A stretch of 64,000 nucleotides of DNA from Effrenium voratum (Eukaryota; Sar; Dinophyceae; Suessiales; Symbiodiniaceae), in the NCBI GenBank assembly GCA_963377175.1, contig CAUJNA010003499.1, positions 489,321-553,320 of the forward strand, given 5' to 3'. A program made the translations under genes and the position numbers. The notes below the pieces were generated by a model. It did not search any database. It was not told the origin of the DNA and worked only from the letters and a program-made list of their open reading frames with translations. Positions 23,680-32,200 of the stretch are shown one piece after another; the first letter of the stretch is position 1, and every line of letters starts with the position of its first letter.

Positions 23680-24039
23680 CGGGTCACCCGGGCCAGGGAA
23701 TGTCGCAGCAGCGGCCCAGAGCGCGAGGCGAGGCGGCTACGTGCAACACTCGGGTTCACATAGATAAATGAGGTAGAGAAGCTCAACCAGATCAAATGAG
23801 GAATCATACACATTCTCAAGATCGACAGTACCATCAAGAAAAAGGTCAAAGCCCCGCGTGTAGGGGAAGTTCCGTAAGGTCCTGAGGTGATCAGTAATGT
23901 GCGTCACTTGCCGATGTCGGCTTCCGAGGAAGCCGTTTTCAGCTGGGAGAGCCAAAAGGCGGCATGTAATACGCTCAGAATCATCCCATACTGCATGGCG
24001 AGCAACATGTGTACAATGGGTCAAAAGAGATCGAAGACA
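23680..24039. other. Spacer between outer copia pol and the downstream coding tract
   Basis: No conserved frame. The minus strand contains TGTGAACCCGAGTG at 23746-23759, which begins like the inner element's LTR (TGTGAACC) but does not continue alike, so I do not call an LTR. Confidence 0.35.
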
Positions 24040-26015
24040 TCAACCGAAAACTCCTTCGAAAATCTTTTCCCAAGCAACATCGTGAAAAGAGAAATCATCC
24101 TTCCCGTTTCGAAGCGAGATGGAGCATGGTACAAAGCGCAATCGATCATTGGTCCGTTTGTTCACGGCAACGGTAACAATAGTGGCGTGACCGTGAGCTC
24201 CAACCTGGCAACTGCATAGATTAGACCTATATAGGTCATGGTCATCAATAAATTGACGGATTTTCTGAATACAGAGTCCGGGTAGGTCACCACCAAACCC
24301 AATAACAATGCCAAAATCGTGATGAATGGCATTCAGGGCAAAGGCAAGAGTAGAGGCAGTAAGCGCGTCGCACTTCTGACGGAACTTCCTGATCTTGGAC
24401 CAATCCCTTTTGCAGGAATCCGGGCATGAAGGAAAAATATTGAAAATGGCAAAATTATCTCTTTTTCCTTTTAACCCAGTATACGTAGTGATCCCTCCGG
24501 TACCACCATCATCGAGATCGATTTTTACGACTCTGTGCCCGCGCTGAGGGGGCAAGAGTGGCAACACAGAGGAGTCAATGACGACGGTCAGGCTGTCATT
24601 CTCAGACGCCCTAATCTCGTTGATTGAAATCCTGCAATCTGAGATGTTGGCGTCGTTGATGAAGGCGTTGAACTTTGAGTCATGATCGGATTCAATGCGA
24701 ACCCCCCTGATTGGTGGAAGAGCAGGAGCGGCAGGGGGAATATGCACGGGTTGGGTGGGGTGGGAGAGATATGATTGCAGAAACCCCTGCTTGAACATCC
24801 CAAGGGTGTGGAGATTTTTGCTCCATACGATCTTGTCGACACACGCCTTGGTGAGGATGTCGGCTCCTTGATAGTCCGAAGGGCGTGCTACAAAACGGAA
24901 TATCTTGTCATTATATCGCTCATTGAGCCACGCGATATCAACCCGCTGGGTACGGGACATGTGCCGCATGTTCGGGTTGTTGCCTGTGACGATTATTCTG
25001 CAAGCAGCTTCATTGTCCTCAAGGACGCTGATGGGTTGTGGGATCGAGGCGTCATATTTGATTTTGCACTTACATATGATTGAGTCAGAGGAGCCGTGAC
25101 CGATGGCAAAGTGCCAGAGAGCGGCGAGCATCATGGCCTCCGTGGAAATACCGTGATCGAGGGCGACAATTTCGGCCTCAGGAGTAGACTTCGAAACAGA
25201 TGTCTGTTTCTTGCTCACGGCGGTGATGGGCATGTAGGTGCGGGGGCCGACGAGGCACACGAGGACCCCGGATGTGCTTCTTGCGTCGGTTCGATCGCCG
25301 GCGAGATCAGCATCGCAGTAGGTGACGACTTCAATCATATCAGATCGATCGCCAACCCACCCATAGAGGTGTAACTCAATAGTGGAGTTAATGTATGACA
25401 CGAGCCTGTGAAGCTTCTTGTCGCACAATTGGTTCCACTTCGTGATTCTGCTGGCAAGCGCTTGCACAGGTCGGATCAAATCATATCGGCCCATTCGAGC
25501 ACCATACAGAATTTTCATTAAGACCTGTGCTGCTGCGTCGCCAAGGACGCCAGGCCTGGCAGAGATAATCTCGATGTCTTCTTTCTGGTCAACGAGTTTG
25601 TCAAACTCCGGGTTTACCGGGTTCTCGTCAAATTCGGGCTTGCTCTCGTCGAGGAACGGGGTCTCGACAGTCTGAAGAGCTTTAGGAAATTTCGATTGGC
25701 ATAGTTCGAGGTAGCGTTCAACACATGCTTGCATGAAGCAAGATTCGTTGTATTTGATGAGGTTGATCTTGACTTTGCCGCGACATGCGTCGGCAGCAGG
25801 TCTTCGGTCCGGTCCAAAACGCATCTCGGGTATAGGCTTTGAGGGAGGATGTCCAACAGTCCAAGCAGTTCTCGGATCGAAGGGCCCATCAACGGTGGCA
25901 GATCTGAACTCGTGTTCACAGCCGAGATATCTCTTGAGAGGACGGGGCTCCTCCATGTTGATGACGGAACCTATGAGTCTCCATCCCTCGGCGAGGTTAG
26001 CCGATGGGCCGCTTT
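24040..26015 (-). CDS. Outer copia: RT C-terminus, RNase H and C-terminal extension
   Basis: This is the 3' part of the outer pol, starting right after the inner element's right target duplicate. It opens with the end of the RT (SGPSANLAEGWRLI and RYLGCEHEF), then the integrase/RT linker, then RNase H with YCDADLAGDRTDARSTSG (first Asp), STPEAEIVALD (Glu) and LEDNEAACR (second Asp), and ADILTKA. All RNase H carboxylates are present and about 655 codons are open, so decay here is slight. After RNase H come about 200 residues not found in classic copia elements, including IFPSCPDSCKRDW, FGGDLPGLCIQKIRQF and CSCQVGAHGHA. Their layout resembles the C-terminal half of the dinoflagellate methyltransferase-like domain, but the match is loose. 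Confidence 0.85.
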
Positions 26016-26020
26016 GTTTG
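26016..26020. repeat. Target-site duplication, left copy (GTTTG)
   Basis: GTTTG (CAAAC on the minus strand) directly borders the inner element and recurs at 35020-35024. Five bases is the usual copia duplication length. Confidence 0.9.
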
Positions 26021-26096
26021 TATGTGCGCAGCACCGCGCTGTTTGTGTTCCTTGAGCCAACGGTTTCGAGTGCACCCGTGTTATTAACGGTTCACA
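26021..26096 (-). repeat. 3' LTR of inner copia element (76 bp)
   Basis: This 76-base sequence is identical, base for base, to 34944-35019. In element orientation it starts TGTGAACCG and ends GCGCACATA. It is very short for an LTR. It contains TTGGCTCAAGG, like the end of the dinoflagellate spliced leader, at 26051-26061. Confidence 0.95.
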
Positions 26097-26104
26097 CTCC
26101 CCCT
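26097..26104 (-). promoter_or_regulatory. Polypurine tract of inner element
   Basis: On the minus strand AGGGGGAG lies directly before the 3' LTR start (TGTGAACC), the position where plus-strand DNA synthesis is primed. Confidence 0.8.
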
Positions 26105-26212
26105 GGATGCTCTGCATCCACTCATCATGACGGCCTTTCAGCCGTCTCTCGCAGTGACCCGCGGGTCCGCCGGTTTCAAAAGGCTACTATGCCATAACCG
26201 CCTACCCCGCCC

Positions 26213-29200
26213 TCACTTGTCCTCTCCAGCGCAGCGCCCTCCTCTGCTCGAGCTTGATGCCGCACCCCGCAACTCGATCAGCCCAGCCACCGCCGCCCGA
26301 TCCTTACATTGACCTCGCTCTCGATGACACACCCCCGACACCACCTGACCATGTTGTAGGCCATCTTGCTCTTCTTGCCCATGGCCAACTTCTCTTTCTT
26401 CCTTTCCCTGACCAGCTCCCCCGGGCCTAGGGTTCCATCCTCCTTCATGCCATAGCGCTCCCTGAAGTCCATGCAGAGGGACCCCCCGATTCCTCGCCTC
26501 CAAGAAGGCCCATCTGTCCTCCGAGAGCTGCTCCATCTTGCGGTAGTACTCCATGCGCTCCGTGCCCAAGACTGACCTCGGCGCTCTCACCGGTTGCTTG
26601 CCCCCGGCACCATCACGCACATGGCACACTACCACCAAGTCTTGCTCCTGGGACTTTGCCCCGGATCTACATGACCTATTCGGTCGGGGTGCCTCCTTAG
26701 GCAAAAGTGCACCCGTCCCAGGCCAAGTCCCATCGTCCGTCCCGTCCTCCCCTGGTCCCTGGTCTCTTGGACTGCCGGTAGTCCTCCCCCCCAGAAAACC
26801 CCGTCCAGACCCTTCAAACTCAGTTCCCCTTGCGGTGCCGCTCCCCGCCGTCTCTTTCGGTGGGCTCTGAGCCTCTTCTCGCGGTCTTTTCTTTTCTTGA
26901 CTGGGTTCTTCAACCGGTCCTTTTATTTTCTTCACTTTTGTCCCACAGGCCTTCTTGGTGATCTCCCACACCACCACAGCCAGAACTGCGACCACCGTGA
27001 GGATCAACTCCACTGGGATTGACTCCTCATCAATCTCTACCACCTCCTCTGCCATTGCCCCCGCCGCCAGGCTGAGCATGCCAATCACCGCCTTCAGCTT
27101 ATCCACCACCAACCATCCCGCAGCTCCGAACGTGCCGTTGGGCTTGCTCCCCAGCACCTTCTTCACCTTCTTCCCCTCCAAAACGTCCAGGCCCATTCCT
27201 CTCCGGCACTTCTCAAACTGGGTCTTGGTCAACGCCTTCGTGAGGCCATCTGCCGCCAAAAGAGTTCCCGGAAGATGTCGCAAGCGCCAATCCTCCTCCT
27301 CGATGAGCTCCGTCAGCTTCCCAGCCCGGCACTTCAAATGCCTCGACCTCCACGCACATGCTGGCGTAGTAATGATGCTGATGGCTGCCGCATTGTCCCC
27401 CAAGATCATCTTCCGAACCTTCTTCACCTCCAACATTTCCACCAACGATGACACCGCCTCTCCAATAGCAGTGGCCTGCACATAGCCCGTGAGCTCCGCC
27501 TCTGCCGTGGACATCGTGGTGTACGCCTGCCTTGTGGATTCCCACGCAATGATGCCTCCTCCATACATCACCATCACGCCCTGAATGGACCGTCCTCCTC
27601 CTGGTGCGAAGCTCACATCCGCCTGAATCTCCAGCGTTCCCATATGTTGAGGGCCCGGGAATTCGACTTCCCCTTCTCTCGGCTTCATCTCCTTCCTGTA
27701 GATGATGCCCACCTCATCCGTCCCCTTCAAATAACCCAGGATCTGCTTCGCCGCCTGCAACGCCTGCTTCGGATTCCGCGCCACCATTCTAGACGCTTGA
27801 CCCACCGCAAACGCCACATCCGGCCTTGTTCGGGTCGAAACCCACAACAGCTCCCCCAGGGCTACCTGCGCCTCCCGAACATCATCCGCTGTTCTGTCCA
27901 CTTCTTCCTCCTCTGCCAGCTCCACCTTCACCGCAGGCACGTCAAAATTCTTCACCTCGGGGTATCTTCCCACCAGGTCCCGGATATACGCCGACTGACC
28001 CAACCAGAATCCCCCTTCCTTCTCGCAGATCTCCATGCCGCAGAACGTAACCGGAGTGCCCCCTTCCACCACCTCCGGGGCAGATGTCTTCCACTCCTGC
28101 TGCAGCCTCTGCATGAAGCCTTTCATGACGCCCTCCTTAGCCGCCACCAACATATCGTCCACATACACCACGATGTTCCCCACCGTGGCCCCGGACTCCA
28201 CCTCCCTGATTGCCCACAGGTTGCCCTCCAGCGGGTAAATCTTGAAGTCCACATCATTGACCCGCCAACCAAAACTTGCCATAGTCTTATCCCTGTGGCA
28301 ACCCCAGTCCTTTGGGCTTGTGTTCAACCCATACAACGCCTTCAAGACCAGCCACCGTTCTCCTTCCTTGGTGACCCCAGCCTGCCCAAAGATCTTGGGC
28401 GGGGTAACCACCAGCAGCTTCTGCCTCTGATTGGGCGCCTGCAGGAACGCTGTCTTCACGTCCACCGTTCCAACCTTCCACTGCTCAAAGGCCGCCTTGC
28501 GGAGAGTGGCCCGCAATGCTATGCTGTCCGCCCCTCCCGCGAACACCTCTTCCTTAGTTTCCTTCCCTGACAATTGATTCCCGCAGACCACCGCTCGGAC
28601 CTTTCTTCTCCCTGATCCTGCCTTCCTAGTGAACACCCCCTTGCCGGTCGCCACTTCCACCTCCGCGTGCTTCATGAGTTCCTCCGCTTCCGCCGCTGAC
28701 AACGGCTTTATCGCCTGTGTTTCGGCAGTGAGCGACGCGTACTCCTCCGCGATGGCTTCCTTCCACAACTCCAATTCTCCTCGGATCGTGTCCAGCGGAA
28801 TCGTCTTAGTCTGCAGGAACTCCTCCTCCTCTAACCTTTGGACCGCCTTGACTACTCTCCTTTCTTCTCCCTCAAGGCTCTTCAAAGTTTCCTCCAACCT
28901 TCTAATGTCCTTTGCGATCTTCTTGGTCCACTCCAGCTGCCACTGTTCAACTCCTTCTCCACTCAACAACTCCTTCTCTTCCCACCACACTTTCTTCAAG
29001 TTCCCATGCCAGTGGACCAGCTCTTCCTCCCATTCCTTCGCCCCTTCTTGCTCTTGTCTCTCCCGGCTCAGGGGTGTGAGCCACCTGACCCCTGCATTAG
29101 GCGCTCGGGAGAGATCTGTCGCGACCACCCCAATGATCATCTCTGCTTCCACCGCTCCGTTCCGCTCCTCCATTGCCTTCGCAATCCTGGCCCCTGGAGC

Positions 29201-32200
29201 TAGTGCTGATTCAGCGTCAGGCGCCGCCTCTGCTGCACCCACAACACCCACAACCTCCCCCCCGGCCGCCCAGGCCGGCTCTGGTTGCTTCCCCCTCAGG
29301 CGCCTCCTCACTTGCCGCTCCTCTTCCGCGATCTGCTCCGACACCGTGACCACCACCGCCGCCGCTCGCACGAAGCAGCCATCCTCGCACTCCACGTAGT
29401 AGCCCTGCGCCATATCCTTGGACGGTCCCCACACCTGCACCGGCTCGAACTTCTGGGGCCAATCCCTATTCTTTCTCCACCTCTTAACCTTCACCATCGC
29501 CCGGCTGCCAAACGGCACCAGCGGAAGCTGCGGAACTCCTAAAGCCCGCAATTGACTCCTCCACCTCAGCTCTGCTGCATGCCTCAAAGCCAGTGGCCAC
29601 TTCTCCTTTGGCGCCCCGCTCGCTTCCAGCAGCACCTTGGTTCTCCCCTTGATTACACCGACCTCGCTCTCGCAACGGCCATTTGCTTGAGGTTCATCAC
29701 CTGCTGTCACCGTGCGCCACAGACCCCTTTCCGCTGCCCAAGCCCGGAAAGCTGCACAGGTGAACTCCCTGGCCCGGTCCGTGTGCACCCGCAGAACTTG
29801 CAACCCAGCAGCCCTGTACCTGCTGTAGCACTCCGCGACTGCTTGAAGGACCACATCACGATTCCGAGACCGAATCGGAACTGCGAACGTCAAGTTGCGA
29901 ACCGCGACGTCTTCCAGGTCTTTGATCTTCTCCTTCCACTTTCTCGTCTCCTCCTCTGCCTTCTCTACCTCAACCCGACCCTCCTCCCCCGGGGCTGAAC
30001 CCCTCTCCTCCTCCTCCGCGAAGAGATCCTCTTCCTCCACCGGTAATTCTTCAGGTCCCCGAGGTAGCTCCTCACCTTCTGGATATGGGCCTAAGCCGCC
30101 CTCTCCAGCTCCATCAATCTCTTCCTCTTCCTCTCCCAGCCTAACCAGTGGTTCCCCAGATGACTTCTTCACCGGCACCGTGAGGACCGTGACCACCGCG
30201 TATTTTGCCTTAGCACCGTCTTGATCTCCACCTTCTCGGGTCGGCCCCAGGATGTCCACCGACATCACAAAGGCATTCGGCGCCCGAACCCTCCGATGTG
30301 CGCCTGCCCGGCCTGCTGCCTCCATGCATACCCTGCAATCTCGCCGATGAGGAACATGCTCGTTCTCCACGTGCATCCTCCACTGCTCATCCCTCGTCGG
30401 CCCTCTTGCTGCTTTCACCCGCACCTCCTCCAGCGTCTCCCGGTTGACCCGCTGTAGGCTTGCTTTGATCGCCTCCTTCAACTTTGGTGCCCATGCTGCC
30501 CACATTGCCGACTCCTTGATGCGATCCTCCACCGTCCCACTCCGGCCGGTCTGATCCCCAGGTCCAGCCAGACCATGAAGGGCCATGACCTCCACCTGGT
30601 TGGTAAGCAGCGTAGTCGGCTTTCTCCGCTCGTGTCCTAATGGTCCTTGATCCAGCTTCGCCACGAGCCTTGCCGCAAACTCTTCTGTCTCCGGCCAGGC
30701 CCAAAATGTAGCCCACCCGAGTTCCGGCTGCTTGGTGCCTTTTCCATTCTCCCCCGTTCCCAGCCACTCCTTTGGGTCCCTCGGGTTCTCCTGCACGAAA
30801 GCCGGGACCATCCAACCTTTCTCGCTTCTCGCCTCCCGAGCAACCTCGAAGAGCGCCATCGGCATCAACCACAACGCCGAATCCTGATGCACCTTCAACT
30901 GCTCCTCCGCCGACAGACCATCGAGTCCGAACCTTCCCCGGCCTCCCCTGCTCCGAAGTGGCTCTGGCCCAGGCCTTTGATATCTGCAAACCGACACCGT
31001 TCGACACGGCGGCCCTCCCACTATCCCAGAGATCTTGCCCATGCTGCACAGCTGGAACAAGTAAGCCTTCACCGCCGGGTTAAGGATGTCCTGGCCCCGC
31101 TGCAGGTCCAAGCATAGGACCACCTCCGCCGAGTCCTGCCAGAAGCTCTGATCCTTGCCCGAAAAGAGATGCAGCACGACGTTCTTTGCTGCCTCCACCT
31201 TCCTCCTCATTCTTCTATTCCACGGCAGCACCTTGTGGAAGTCCTGCTTGAAAGGCCCTGCCGGATCCCACATCTCCAGCCCGCTTCCCAGCACCTCCCA
31301 AACCGCCTCCGGCACCTCCGCCCACCTGGCCTTCCACTTGGCCATCACCGTCTCCTCCACCTGGGACAACTTGCATATCCTCCTCCGGTTCAGGTTGAAG
31401 TTCTCCAGGTCCTCGATCAGCTGCAAAGCCTCTCCTCCTTGGACCATTGGACAACCGTTCTTCATCTCCACCTTGATGTCGCCCTTCGCCGGATGCTTGA
31501 CGACGCAGCCCTTGTTGTTCCACGTGATGCCATATCCCATCTCAACCAGCCCTGCCAGCGGCACAATCGGCTCGATCTTCTCTGGTGACAGCAATGTCCG
31601 GGTGTCCTTCTGCTGCCATAACTGAGCCGTCCCTGCCGCCAACTCGACTGTGACCTCCTTTACCCGGTCCCCTTGAAGTTCTCCTTCCTTGGCTTGGCGA
31701 AGGGCATGGGTAGCCCCTCCATCCAGCAGCCCGAAGAACTCCTCCTCGGCCTTCACCGCCCTGACTCGGATCGCCTTCACCGTCTTCAACGACTTCAGCA
31801 ACCCCGTCGCCTCACACAACAGCTCCTGGACATGCTGCCCCCGCTGTCCCGGTTTCTCCGCCCCTGGCTGCTCCTCCACAACCCCCTTCTCCGCCGCAAC
31901 CTTTGGCTTTTGCTGCTGCGACTGCTGCTGCTGCTGCGGCTGCAACTCTCCTTGTCTTGTGCCCGCTCTTCCGGCTGCCTCATGCTTGACCGGACACTCC
32001 CCCTTTCGGTGCTGTAGCGAACCGCAAATCCAGCACCGATCCGCCTTCCGGTCAATCGCCGACCAGTCATGGCTATAGTTGCAATTCTTTCCCATCTTGC
32101 AACCTCTCCCGCCCGCAAAGAATCCACAGACCTTCTTGTCTCCTTCCTTCCGCGGGGTTTGCGCCTCTGCTTGCCTCATACTCTTCACCTTCGGGCCCTT

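Noticed and set aside
23746..23760. TGTGAACCCGAGTG as start of an outer-element 3' LTR
   Set aside because: No purine tract precedes it and no matching copy was found near 50.8-51.3 kb.
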